The notes under the pieces were generated by a model. It did no database searches and was not told the DNA's origin. It saw nothing but the letters and a program-made list of their open reading frames with translations. This document shows, piece after piece, positions 1 through 8,223 of a DNA stretch of 16,719 nucleotides. The translations under genes were made by a program, and so were the position numbers. The stretch covers positions 1 through 16,719 of the forward strand of contig JAKEHZ010000270.1 in NCBI GenBank assembly GCA_022614735.1, in the 5' to 3' direction. The DNA is from Acidobacteriota bacterium (GTDB taxonomy: Bacteria; Acidobacteriota; Blastocatellia; RBC074). Position 1 is the stretch's first letter. Every line of letters starts with the position of its first letter.

Positions 1-1
1 T

Positions 2-2770
2 ACCGCGGAGGCGCCATTGGTCGAATCGTCGAGCCCATCGCTCGGGCAGGTGATCAACAAGAAAGCTGTCGAAGAGCTGCCCCTGAATGGTCGCAACTTC
101 TTGCAGCTGGTTTTGCTCTCTGCCGGGTCCGCGCCGCTCGGCCCCCGCTCTGATACGGCAGGATTCAATCGGCCCAGCGTCAATATCTCGGGAGGAAGAG
201 AGAGCTCAAACCAGTTCACGATAGACGGCGTCTTTAACAACGCTGTTCACTTTGGGGGCCTCAACCTGCAACTTTCGGTGGATGCGATTCAAGAGTTCAA
301 AGTGCAGCGCAACACTTTCAACGCTGAATATGGGCAAGGAACGGCAAATGTCAATGTGGCTTCCAAAACGGGAACCAATCAATTTCACGGAACAGTTTTT
401 GAATTTCTGCGCAACGATGTGCTGGATGCGCGGCAGTTTTTCGACGCGGAGGTGCCACCGTTCCGCCAAAACCAATTCGGCGCCTCTTTCGGTGGCCCAA
501 TTGTCAAAGACAAGACTTTCTTCTTTGGAAATTATGAAGGCTTCCGCCGGCGCAGAGCCAACACATTTCTGGCGACATTCCCGACTGCGAGGCAATTGTC
601 GGGCGACTTCTCGGGCAGCGCTCCTGTGCGCGATCCGTTGACGGGTCAGCCTTTCCCGGGCAATATTATTCCGCAGGGCCGCATCTCTGCCTTGACCAGA
701 CGCATCATCCCTGTCCTTCCACAATTGACAGTCGGAGGGGCAAACAATTTCCGCACAGCCCCCTCATCGATCAATGATTTCGATCAGTTTACGGTGCGTG
801 GCGACCATCGTTTCAGTTCAGGCGATTCTATATTTGTGCGTTACTCATTGATGGATATCACTCTCTTCAACCCGGGGATTACTCCCCTCTCAGGTTCCGG
901 CGTCACTGACCTGGCGCATAATGCCGCCGTTCAATGGACGCACACTTTCTCTCCAGCCGTGCTCAATGAGTTTCGCCTGGGGTTCAACCGGAACCTGCAA
1001 AACCGTCTCCAGGAAGGCGCAGGCGGCGAAAACATCCTGCAATTCAAAAACGTAGTCAACGATCCGATCAACGCCGGTATTCCCATCGTCGCTCTTGCCG
1101 GATTTACCGCTTTCGGATCGCCCCCCACCAATCCTGAAATCGTGGGCGGGAACATCTATCAAATCGATGACACCTTGAGCTGGGTGCGCGGCAATCATGC
1201 TCTCAAGTTCGGCGCGGATTACCGACACGTTCATTTTCCCCATACACCGGGTCTCTTCACGCGCGGGCAATACGTCTTTCAAGGTTTTGTCACAGGCAAT
1301 CCGGTTGCGGACTTTCTGCTTGGAAATCCCTTCGTCACGCTTGGCGCCGGCAAGATTGCGACTGCTTTCGCCACCATTCCGCACTTCAACTGGTTCATCC
1401 AGGATGATTGGAAAGTATCGCCGCGTCTAACGCTCAATCTCGGGCTGAGGTATGAAAGGATCGGTGCCGTCACGGACCGCTATCGCGGATATTTCAGCAC
1501 CTTTGATGAAGAGACGAAGCAAGTCGTAACGGGTGCAGATATGAAGAAGTTGGGACTCGTGAATCCCGATAACAACGACTTCTCTCCGCGCATTGGCTTC
1601 GCCTGGCAGCCTTTCGAGAAGGCTCATACCATCATTCGAGGCGGTTATGGAGTTTATTACGATGTCAAACCGATAAATGAAAGACAGTTCGGATTGGGGA
1701 TCGACCTGGCATGGCAACAGATTGTGGATATAGCGCCGGTACTCGGGCAGCCGCCAGCGGTGCAATGGGACAACCTCTTTCCCGCCAGCGCCGGCGGCGG
1801 CCTCGGCATTCTTTCTGACGATCCGCGCGCGCGCACGCCCTATGTCCAACAATACAGCCTCGGTATTCAAAGGGAGTTACCGGGAAATTTTCTGGTCGAA
1901 GCTGCTTATGTCGGATCAACAGGGCGCAAGCTGAACATCCGGGTTGACATCAATCAAGCGCGGCTGCCGGTTACACCGACCGAACCATTGGCCCCGAGGC
2001 GGCCATACCCAAATTTCGGCTCGATATGGACCGGCAAGAACATTGCCAACTCTAATTACAATGCCTTCCAGTTGCGAGTGGAGAAACGGTTTTCGCAGAA
2101 CTTGTACTTGCTTGGAGTCTATACTTATTCGAAATCGCTCGACAACGGTTCTCTGAGTGTGGATGCCCCGCAAGACAGGCATAATATTCGCGCCGAGTAT
2201 GGGCTCTCGGTCTTCGATCAGCGACAAAGATTTGTCCTCAGCTCGATCTACCGGTTGCCTGTTGGAAAAGGACAAAAGTACTTCGGATCGCTTGGAGGCT
2301 TTGCCAATGCGCTCAGCGGTGGCTGGCAATTCACGAGCATCGTAACTTTTGCCAATGGCAACCCTTTGACAATAGCGGCTGCCGGCAGTCTTACCAACAC
2401 AGGTTGTCTCGGGTGTGTCCAGCGAGCCAATCTTGTCGGGCCGGATAACGGCAACTTGCCGTCTTCGGAGCGAAGAGTAGACCGCTGGTTTAATACGTCC
2501 GCTTTTGTCGTCGCGCCTCCCAACACTTTCGGCAATTCAGGTCGCAATATCGTGATCGGCCCAGGCGTAAACAATTTCGATCTATCGCTCATCAAAGACA
2601 CAAAATTAACCGAAGACATAACACTCCAGTTTCGGACGGAGTTCTTCAATGCCTTTAACCACACGCAATTTTTCGATCCTGTGACAGATCCCACTAGTCC
2701 TGCTTTTGGACGCATCACGCTGGCCCGGCCGGCCAGAGAGATACAGTTCGCCGTGAAATTGATCTTTTAA
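2..2770 (+). CDS. TonB-dependent receptor, Oar-like, 5'-truncated by window edge
   Basis: Outer-membrane receptor that imports a ligand, probably an oligosaccharide, using TonB energy. The frame is open from base 2 (T-A-E-A-P-L-V-E before the first internal TTG at 17), so the TTG is not a real start and the gene begins outside the window. What remains is about 922 residues. The plug starts almost at once with ELPLNGRNFLQL, followed by the IDGVFNN and ASKTGTNQFHGTVFEF motifs. The rest is a long beta-barrel with many alternating aromatic strands. It ends in FAVKLIF, the terminal aromatic used for outer-membrane barrel assembly. The missing N-terminus should hold a signal peptide and a carboxypeptidase-regulatory-like beta-sandwich, as family members usually do. 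It sits before a sugar-acid dehydratase and two arabinofuranosidases, which suggests arabino-oligosaccharide uptake (inference). The stop is followed within 2 nt by a long inverted repeat. Confidence 0.93.
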   Translation, partial: TAEAPLVESSSPSLGQVINKKAVEELPLNGRNFLQLVLLSAGSAPLGPRSDTAGFNRPSVNISGGRESSNQFTIDGVFNNAVHFGGLNLQLSVDAIQEFKVQRNTFNAEYGQGTANVNVASKTGTNQFHGTVFEFLRNDVLDARQFFDAEVPPFRQNQFGASFGGPIVKDKTFFFGNYEGFRRRRANTFLATFPTARQLSGDFSGSAPVRDPLTGQPFPGNIIPQGRISALTRRIIPVLPQLTVGGANNFRTAPSSINDFDQFTVRGDHRFSSGDSIFVRYSLMDITLFNPGITPLSGSGVTDLAHNAAVQWTHTFSPAVLNEFRLGFNRNLQNRLQEGAGGENILQFKNVVNDPINAGIPIVALAGFTAFGSPPTNPEIVGGNIYQIDDTLSWVRGNHALKFGADYRHVHFPHTPGLFTRGQYVFQGFVTGNPVADFLLGNPFVTLGAGKIATAFATIPHFNWFIQDDWKVSPRLTLNLGLRYERIGAVTDRYRGYFSTFDEETKQVVTGADMKKLGLVNPDNNDFSPRIGFAWQPFEKAHTIIRGGYGVYYDVKPINERQFGLGIDLAWQQIVDIAPVLGQPPAVQWDNLFPASAGGGLGILSDDPRARTPYVQQYSLGIQRELPGNFLVEAAYVGSTGRKLNIRVDINQARLPVTPTEPLAPRRPYPNFGSIWTGKNIANSNYNAFQLRVEKRFSQNLYLLGVYTYSKSLDNGSLSVDAPQDRHNIRAEYGLSVFDQRQRFVLSSIYRLPVGKGQKYFGSLGGFANALSGGWQFTSIVTFANGNPLTIAAAGSLTNTGCLGCVQRANLVGPDNGNLPSSERRVDRWFNTSAFVVAPPNTFGNSGRNIVIGPGVNNFDLSLIKDTKLTEDITLQFRTEFFNAFNHTQFFDPVTDPTSPAFGRITLARPAREIQFAVKLIF

Positions 2771-2771
2771 A

Positions 2772-2910
2772 TGAAGAGAGAAAACGGAACAAGCGGAAAA
2801 GATGCTAGATGCTGGATGCTAGATGCTAGGACGCTAACCTAGCATCTAGCATCCAGCATCTAGCATCTAGCATCTAGCATCTTTTCCGCTTGTTCCGTTT
2901 TCCCTCTTCA
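2772..2910. repeat. Long inverted repeat 1, nested 7-bp direct repeats
   Basis: The left arm (2772-2830) and right arm (2838-2910) are reverse complements around a 7-nt loop, apart from one A/G mismatch near the foot and 14 extra bases in the right arm. The outer part is a purine-rich frame, GAAAACGGAACAAGCGGAAA. The inner part is a tandem array of a 7-mer. It begins 2 nt after the receptor stop and ends 12 nt before the dehydratase ATG, so it fills the gap. As RNA it would be a very stable hairpin, possibly a terminator, processing site or 3'-end protector (inference). A poly-U tract typical of intrinsic terminators is absent after the right arm. Confidence 0.95.
2801..2881. repeat. 7-bp tandem array (GATGCTA / TAGCATC) in inverted arrangement
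   Basis: The left arm holds four units (GATGCTA, GATGCTG, GATGCTA, GATGCTA; 2801-2828). The right arm holds six complementary units (2840-2881), with the variant CAGCATC third. The variant pairs with its counterpart when counted from the loop, so the two extra right-arm units lie at the outer side of the array. This looks like replication slippage after the palindrome formed. Confidence 0.93.
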
Positions 2911-2922
2911 GAATTAATAAAA

Positions 2923-4077
2923 ATGAAAATTAAGGACGTTAAGCCATTTGTGCTCGGCACGAGTTGGAGAAACATTATTTTCATCAAGGTCTATACCGAT
3001 GAAGGCATCACCGGCATCGGAGAGGCTACTATTCAGAATCGGGAAGAAGGAGTCCTCGGCTTCCTTGATGGCGCCGTGCGCCGACACGTGATCGGGAGCG
3101 ATCCTTTCAACATCGAAGACCTGTGGCTTCGGATGTACCGGAATGATTTCTGGCGGGGCGGCGTCATTGCCACGACGGTCATGAGCGCCGTTGAGATCGC
3201 CTGTTGGGATATTGTCGGCAAGACCGTCGGGCAACCAGTCTACAAACTACTGGGAGGGCGGTGTCGGGAGAAGATCAAGGCTTATGCAAACGGGTGGTAC
3301 AAGGCCGAGCGCACTCCGGAACAATTTGCCGAGCTTGCAAAGACGGTCATAGCCAGAGGTTATCGTGCCCTGAAAGTTGATCCTTTTGGTGATGGCTCTT
3401 ATGAATTGGAACGTGCGGAGAAGCTGCGTTCGATCGCATTGGTTGAAGCAATCCGTGATGCGGTCGGGCCTGATGTGGATATTTACATAGAAGGGCATGG
3501 CCGGTTCAGTCCGGCGACGGCGATCGATCTGGCGATCGATCTGGAGAAGTTCAAGCCGGGCTGGTTCGAAGAGCCAATCCCTCCTGAAGATATGCTCTCG
3601 CTCGCATATGTCAGGTCGAAGATCAATATTCCAGTCGCAACCGGGGAGCGTTATTTTACCCACTACGAGTTCAGCAAACTCTTCGAGATGCGCGCTGCAG
3701 ATATCATCCAGCCTGATATTATCCACGCGGGGGGCTTGCTCGAACTTAAAAAGATCGCGGCAATGGCCGATGCCCATTTTACGGTGATGGCTCCCCATAA
3801 CTCCAACGGTCCGGTTTGCACTGCTGCATCAGTCCACTTCGCAGCCTGTACTACAAACTTCAAAATCCAGGAATGTTTCGATGATTTCTCAGAGCCGTGG
3901 GTGAAGGAAGCTGTCCCCGGTGTGCCGGAGGTGAAGGATGGATATTTCGATCTACCTGATCGCCCAGGTCTCGGCATCGAGCTGAATGAAGACCTGATCA
4001 ATGAGCATCCCTATCGTCCCGGATTCATGAACATTTGGGAGAAAGGATGGCAGAAGCGGGAATCACACAAAACATAA
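2923..4077 (+). CDS. Enolase-superfamily sugar-acid dehydratase (D-galactonate dehydratase-like)
   Basis: A 384-residue cytoplasmic enzyme of the mandelate racemase / muconate lactonizing fold, of normal length. The family abstracts a proton next to a carboxylate and, in this branch, dehydrates an aldonic acid to a 2-keto-3-deoxy acid. The N-terminal capping domain covers about residues 1-120 and the barrel follows. Visible active-site elements are K151 in ALKVDPFG, E190 and H192 in YIEGHGRF, E216 in WFEEP, E242 in ATGER, D265 in IIQPD and H292 in APHNSNGP. The pattern matches galactonate-dehydratase-like enzymes, except that the first metal ligand is Glu rather than the usual Asp. The neighbouring arabinofuranosidases suggest a pentonic or hexonic acid substrate, but sequence alone cannot fix it. 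The ATG at 2923 is chosen because an in-frame upstream TTG (2890) lies inside the inverted repeat. No clear Shine-Dalgarno sequence precedes it. Confidence 0.88.
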   Translation: MKIKDVKPFVLGTSWRNIIFIKVYTDEGITGIGEATIQNREEGVLGFLDGAVRRHVIGSDPFNIEDLWLRMYRNDFWRGGVIATTVMSAVEIACWDIVGKTVGQPVYKLLGGRCREKIKAYANGWYKAERTPEQFAELAKTVIARGYRALKVDPFGDGSYELERAEKLRSIALVEAIRDAVGPDVDIYIEGHGRFSPATAIDLAIDLEKFKPGWFEEPIPPEDMLSLAYVRSKINIPVATGERYFTHYEFSKLFEMRAADIIQPDIIHAGGLLELKKIAAMADAHFTVMAPHNSNGPVCTAASVHFAACTTNFKIQECFDDFSEPWVKEAVPGVPEVKDGYFDLPDRPGLGIELNEDLINEHPYRPGFMNIWEKGWQKRESHKT

Positions 4078-4079
4078 AG

Positions 4080-4221
4080 GGTGCTATGGCCGTTAAGAAA
4101 AACATTTTTCATTTTCCATATTATATTTTTCATTTGTCATTGAAAAACCGCGCTCTTTCAATGACAAATGAAAAATATAATATGGAAAATGAAAAATGTT
4201 TTTCTTAACGGCCATAGCACC
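4080..4221. repeat. Long inverted repeat 2, perfect 66-bp arms
   Basis: The arms 4080-4145 and 4156-4221 are exact reverse complements, separated by a 10-nt loop (AACCGCGCTC). The outer 15 or so bases are mixed sequence (GTGCTATGGCCGTTAAG). The inner part is AT-rich with degenerate repeats of TTTTTCATTT. It starts 3 nt after the dehydratase stop and ends 17 nt before the next ATG, so no promoter fits outside it. Unlike inverted repeats 1 and 3, its left arm is pyrimidine-rich and its right arm purine-rich. Zero mismatches across 66 bp implies recent formation or active correction. Confidence 0.96.
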
Positions 4222-4238
4222 TTTTTCTGCAAAGCATA

Positions 4239-6437
4239 ATGACAAATCCAAATCCAATCGTCCTTAGATTACTCCATGCATCCATTGTTGTATTGGGCCT
4301 GGCAATACTGTCCGGACCGGTCGGACCTGTGAGGACCGCTGCCTCCGCCCAACTCTCGGGAGAGATAAACGTGCGGATCAACGAGCCGATTGGTGTCATT
4401 GATCCCAAGGTCTATGGCCATTTCACCGAGGAGACACTGAGCAGCTACGAGGGTGGTGTCTCGAGCGAGATGCTCTTCAACCGAAAATTTGAGATCCCCG
4501 AAGAGCGCGACATCGAACAGATAATTTTTAGCGGTGCCAGCGCAGGCTGGGAACCGATTGCTGTTGATACCAATATCTCGCTGGTCCAGGATACACAGGT
4601 TTACTTCAGCCCCAATCGCTCGCAGCGAATCACGCTCAGCGATCCAAGTGATGTTCCGGCCGGGATACAGCAGGATGGCTATCAATTCGTCATGCCTCAT
4701 TTATCGAGAAAGCAGCGCATTAATCACCCATTCCGCTTCGAACCTGGTGAGCGTTATCTGGTTCGAGTCGCGTGCATGAGTAAAAACCTGAATGGGGCGG
4801 TCCATGTCGCAATGGGGGAATCATACGAGAAGGTTGTCGCAAAACTCTCATTCAATCTCTCGAAGGATGGAGGCTGGCGAATATACACCGGCGAACTGAA
4901 ACCCCAGGCGCGGGTAGAGAAAGGCAAGTTCCTTATTTATATCGACTCGCCCGGTACTGTATGGATCGATTCTGTTTCTCTGGTGAGAGCAGACCTCAAT
5001 GAAGACGGGTTTCGAAAAGATGCTCTCGAGTTGACCAAACGTATTACTCCGACATCGATTCGCTGGCCTGGCGGCTGGTTCGTCTCGGACTATCATTGGA
5101 ACGATGGAATTGGACCCATCGACGAGCGACCGGCCCGCTTCAACCGCACCTGGAACGCTTATACCACCAACGATGTGGGAACAGACGAATTCATTGCGCT
5201 CTGTCGCAAGTTAGGCGCCGAACCCTACATCTCGGTCAATGTCGGAACAGGCACGCCGGAAGAGGCTGCCCAGTGGGTGGAATATTGCAACGGTAATCGC
5301 AATACAAAGATGGGGCGCCTGCGAGCGCAACATGGCCATCCTGAACCGTATAACGTTAAATATTGGAGCGTAGGCAATGAAGAATACCTGCCCACAATCG
5401 GAGGAACGAGCGGCAGACAGTACGGGCGCAACTTCAATGCTTTTGCCCGGGCCATGCGCGCCGTCGATCCGACGATCAAACTGATTGCTGTCGGCGCTTT
5501 TGATATACCAGCCGGTGTCCTCCTCCGGACTCATCCGGCATGGAAAATCGTTCGCTATATTCCTGATTGGAACAAAGGAGTGTTGAGTGAGGCGACTGGA
5601 CAGATAGATTATTACTCGCTCCATTATTATGCGCCGGAAAACGTCAAAGGTCAGAGTCGACAGGACATCGACCAGGCCGCTATGGTGATCACCGAAGTGA
5701 TGGCTGGAAAGCTCGATCGTGTGCAGAAACAGATGGAGCAATATGCTACCGGCGGCAGACGCTATGCCATCGCACTCGACGAGTGGAGCTTGAAGATCGA
5801 GAATGAACCAGCGGTTGCAGATGAGACCATTGCCGGTCGGGAGATCTCACAACTCGGCTTACACATCGGAGCACTGTCACAGCGGGAAGCGCTCGCGGAA
5901 GCAACCATCTTTAACCTGATCCATCGCCGCCCCGGTGATTTTGTCCTGGGGAGTCGTACCTTGCTTTACGCCTATCTGGTCGGACTGGTGGCGATCCGGC
6001 GGGATCGCGCATTTGCAACGCCGGTAATGCTGATGACAGAACTCTATTCGACCAGGAGCGCCTGCCAGGCGTTAAAGACTGAGGCAATTTCCGGCACGTT
6101 TAGTACAAAGGCAATGAACCCCAGTTTTCCGGAAGTGAAAGAGGCTAAATATCTGGACGTGTCGGCCCGGCTTCATCCGGATGGGAAATCGATAGATCTG
6201 TTCGTCGTCAACCGCCACCTCGAGCAGTCCATTGATTGCACAGTGCGCTTTATCGGAGGAACGGTTGAACCCGCTTCACAGGCCGCACTCCTCGACGCGC
6301 CATTATTGGCACGAAACACCTTTGATGAGCCAGACCGTGTTCGAATTGAGCGTGCGCAGTTGCAGGCTGAACCGAGTTCAGTGAAATATCGATTCCCTGC
6401 GCATTCTCTTGTTAAGTTGACGTTTCGTCTCAGGTAA
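4239..6437 (+). CDS. Secreted GH51 alpha-L-arabinofuranosidase with N-terminal jelly-roll module
   Basis: A retaining glycoside hydrolase of 732 residues, predicted to release arabinofuranose from arabinan or arabinoxylan outside the cytoplasm. Residues 1-37 form a Sec-type signal: a hydrophobic stretch around 15-28, then an AASA-Q cleavage-like site. Residues about 80-250 look like a carbohydrate-binding jelly roll inserted before the barrel. The GH51 barrel begins around RWPGGWFVSDYHW (275-287). The acid/base is E381 in SVGNEEY and the nucleophile is E515 in ALDEWS. A C-terminal beta domain follows. It is larger than intracellular GH51 enzymes, as expected for the exported form with an added module. 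It lies between inverted repeats 2 and 3 and is paralogous to the next gene, which lacks the N-terminal module. No strong Shine-Dalgarno sequence is visible before the ATG. Confidence 0.92.
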   Translation: MTNPNPIVLRLLHASIVVLGLAILSGPVGPVRTAASAQLSGEINVRINEPIGVIDPKVYGHFTEETLSSYEGGVSSEMLFNRKFEIPEERDIEQIIFSGASAGWEPIAVDTNISLVQDTQVYFSPNRSQRITLSDPSDVPAGIQQDGYQFVMPHLSRKQRINHPFRFEPGERYLVRVACMSKNLNGAVHVAMGESYEKVVAKLSFNLSKDGGWRIYTGELKPQARVEKGKFLIYIDSPGTVWIDSVSLVRADLNEDGFRKDALELTKRITPTSIRWPGGWFVSDYHWNDGIGPIDERPARFNRTWNAYTTNDVGTDEFIALCRKLGAEPYISVNVGTGTPEEAAQWVEYCNGNRNTKMGRLRAQHGHPEPYNVKYWSVGNEEYLPTIGGTSGRQYGRNFNAFARAMRAVDPTIKLIAVGAFDIPAGVLLRTHPAWKIVRYIPDWNKGVLSEATGQIDYYSLHYYAPENVKGQSRQDIDQAAMVITEVMAGKLDRVQKQMEQYATGGRRYAIALDEWSLKIENEPAVADETIAGREISQLGLHIGALSQREALAEATIFNLIHRRPGDFVLGSRTLLYAYLVGLVAIRRDRAFATPVMLMTELYSTRSACQALKTEAISGTFSTKAMNPSFPEVKEAKYLDVSARLHPDGKSIDLFVVNRHLEQSIDCTVRFIGGTVEPASQAALLDAPLLARNTFDEPDRVRIERAQLQAEPSSVKYRFPAHSLVKLTFRLR

Positions 6438-6468
6438 TCATGGAGAGCGATTAGTGGAAGGAAAAAGA

Positions 6469-6556
6469 GAAAACGGAACAAACGGAAATAACGGAACAAA
6501 CGGAAATTCTTTATGATTTTTCCGTTTGTTCCGTTATTTCCGTTTGTTCCGTTTTC
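6469..6556. repeat. Long inverted repeat 3, perfect 38-bp arms from an 18-bp tandem unit
   Basis: The arms 6469-6506 and 6519-6556 are exact reverse complements around a 12-nt loop, TTCTTTATGATT. The left arm contains two identical copies of AACGGAACAAACGGAAAT (6472-6489 and 6490-6507). Outside the perfect arms the pairing resumes after a single A/G mismatch, the same mismatch as in inverted repeat 1. The outer frame GAAAACGGAACAA is also shared with repeat 1. It starts 32 nt after one arabinofuranosidase stop and ends 27 nt before the next start. Confidence 0.95.
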
Positions 6557-6572
6557 CCTCTTTAGATTCGTT

Positions 6573-6577
6573 AAGGA
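6573..6577 (+). promoter_or_regulatory. Ribosome binding site of the second arabinofuranosidase
   Basis: AAGGA lies 6 nt before the ATG at 6584 and just outside the inverted repeat. It fixes the start and would remain accessible if the hairpin folds. Confidence 0.6.
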
Positions 6578-6583
6578 TTCACA

Positions 6584-8206
6584 ATGAAGAGAAGGGAATT
6601 CCTATGCGCTTCGGCGCTCGCGTTCGCAGGTGCGCGATCTGCGGTCAATGGGATGATTGGATATCAGCAACCTCAAACCGGAAAGATCTGGATTGATGTT
6701 GAAGATGTTGAGGGAGAGATCAGTAGAAATATTTACGGGCACATGATCGAGCACGTTGGACGGGCCGTTTATGATGGGACATGGGTCGGCGATGATTCGA
6801 AGATCCCTAACGATGGTGGAATACGGAAGGAGGCTATTGAGATATTTCGCCGCTTGAGGGCGCCGGTGGTCCGCTGGCCCGGAGGCTGTTTTGCCGATGC
6901 CTATCACTGGCAGGAGGGCATCGGGCCGAGGGCGAAACGGCCGAAGCGGCGAAACCTGTGGTGGGGACAGGATGAGCCAAACTCGTTCGGCACTGATGAA
7001 TTCATGAGGTTCTGCCGGCAGGTCGAAGCAGAGCCTTATCTTTCTATCAATGTGGGAACGGGCAGTGTCCAGGAGGCGCTCAACTGGCTCGAATACTGTA
7101 ATTCAGACAAGGATTCAGATTACACGCGAATGCGGGCGGCCAACGGCCATCCTGCGCCTTACGCCGTCAGGTACTGGGGAGTCGGTAATGAGAACTGGGG
7201 ATGCGGAGGACTTTTCACGCCTGATGACTATGCTCGCGAATATTTGAGATATGCTCTCTATCTCAAACACTGGTTGTGGCCGTCAAAGGGCATCTCCGCC
7301 GCACCTATTGAATTAATTGCAGCCGGTCATACGGCCGAGAAATGGAATCAAATCTTTTTGGAGACCGCGCGGAACTCCTTATATCTGATAGACCACCTGT
7401 CAATACATCATTATTACCGTGATCCATCCCAGCCGTTAGAAACGCCGCCCGGTGGGATCCCGGTGTCCGGAGATGCTCAGTTCAGCGATCAAGAGTATTA
7501 TTCGATGGTTAACCGGACAGCGGAAATGGAGCGGCATATTCAGAACGCGACGGATTTGATCGGTTATTACTCGGCCGGCAGGAAAAAGATCGGATTAATA
7601 GTTGATGAATGGGGAACGTGGCACCCACAAGCGACCTTCGAGACAGGGTTCTACCAGCAGAATACCCTGCGCGATGCCATCATCGCCGGGTCCACCTTAA
7701 ACCTCTTCAATCGCCGATGCCGCAACATCGTCATGGCCAACCTCGCCCAGGCTTTTAATGTGCTTCAGGCAGTGGGACTGACGAGAGGCGCAGCAATGGT
7801 CTCCACTCCCACCTATTTTGTGATGGAGATGTATCGCCTTCATCAGGGATCTCGCCTTGTGCGATCGCGGACCAGCACACCAAATTATGAAATTGAAAGC
7901 GGAGCGCGGAAAACATCGCGTGAGGCTGTCAATATATCGTGTTCGATCAGTCAGAACCGTCTGCTTCTGACGGCAGTCAATGAAAGCCTGAGGCAAGACC
8001 TGGAATTTTCAATTGAGGTGCGTGGCGCGCGTCCGAGAAATGCGATGGGACGGCGACTCTGGTCGCAGGATGTGAGGGACCACAATACATTTGAGAACCC
8101 CGCGCGAATCAAGCCATCATCATTCACGCCATGGCTTAAGGCCGGCGAATTTCGTCTCGAGCTTCCGGCGCATTCGGTGAATGCCGTTGAGATCGAATTG
8201 GGATGA
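6584..8206 (+). CDS. Exported GH51 alpha-L-arabinofuranosidase, Tat-like signal
   Basis: A 540-residue GH51 enzyme without the extra N-terminal module of its neighbour. It begins MKRREFLCASALAFAGA, a twin-arginine-type signal (RREFL followed by a short hydrophobic stretch), so it is probably exported folded, by a route different from its paralogue. Barrel motifs are VRWPGGCFADAYHW (96-109), the acid/base E203 in GVGNENWG, the IHHYY strand (274-278) and the nucleophile E342 in IVDEWGTW. A C-terminal beta-sandwich closes the protein. It should remove terminal arabinofuranosyl residues; the different loops suggest another linkage or oligomer preference than the 732-residue enzyme (inference). 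It follows inverted repeat 3 and ends the arabinose block. No inverted repeat follows its stop, unlike the genes before it. Confidence 0.93.
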   Translation: MKRREFLCASALAFAGARSAVNGMIGYQQPQTGKIWIDVEDVEGEISRNIYGHMIEHVGRAVYDGTWVGDDSKIPNDGGIRKEAIEIFRRLRAPVVRWPGGCFADAYHWQEGIGPRAKRPKRRNLWWGQDEPNSFGTDEFMRFCRQVEAEPYLSINVGTGSVQEALNWLEYCNSDKDSDYTRMRAANGHPAPYAVRYWGVGNENWGCGGLFTPDDYAREYLRYALYLKHWLWPSKGISAAPIELIAAGHTAEKWNQIFLETARNSLYLIDHLSIHHYYRDPSQPLETPPGGIPVSGDAQFSDQEYYSMVNRTAEMERHIQNATDLIGYYSAGRKKIGLIVDEWGTWHPQATFETGFYQQNTLRDAIIAGSTLNLFNRRCRNIVMANLAQAFNVLQAVGLTRGAAMVSTPTYFVMEMYRLHQGSRLVRSRTSTPNYEIESGARKTSREAVNISCSISQNRLLLTAVNESLRQDLEFSIEVRGARPRNAMGRRLWSQDVRDHNTFENPARIKPSSFTPWLKAGEFRLELPAHSVNAVEIELG

Positions 8207-8223
8207 AGAAGGTGATGATTGGA

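Noticed and set aside
206..724. 172-residue ORF antisense to the TonB receptor
   Set aside because: It lies wholly inside a clear receptor gene, is rich in Arg and His as expected of a shadow frame, and shows no known motif. Similar shadows throughout the window were dropped for the same reasons.
2801..2881. Possible CRISPR array (regular short repeats)
   Set aside because: Units are 7 bp and contiguous with no spacers, and they form the two arms of a palindrome. No cas genes are present.
2890..2922. Upstream TTG start for the dehydratase
   Set aside because: The added 11 residues are encoded by the arm of inverted repeat 1 and are absent from the family. The ATG at 2923 gives the normal N-terminus.
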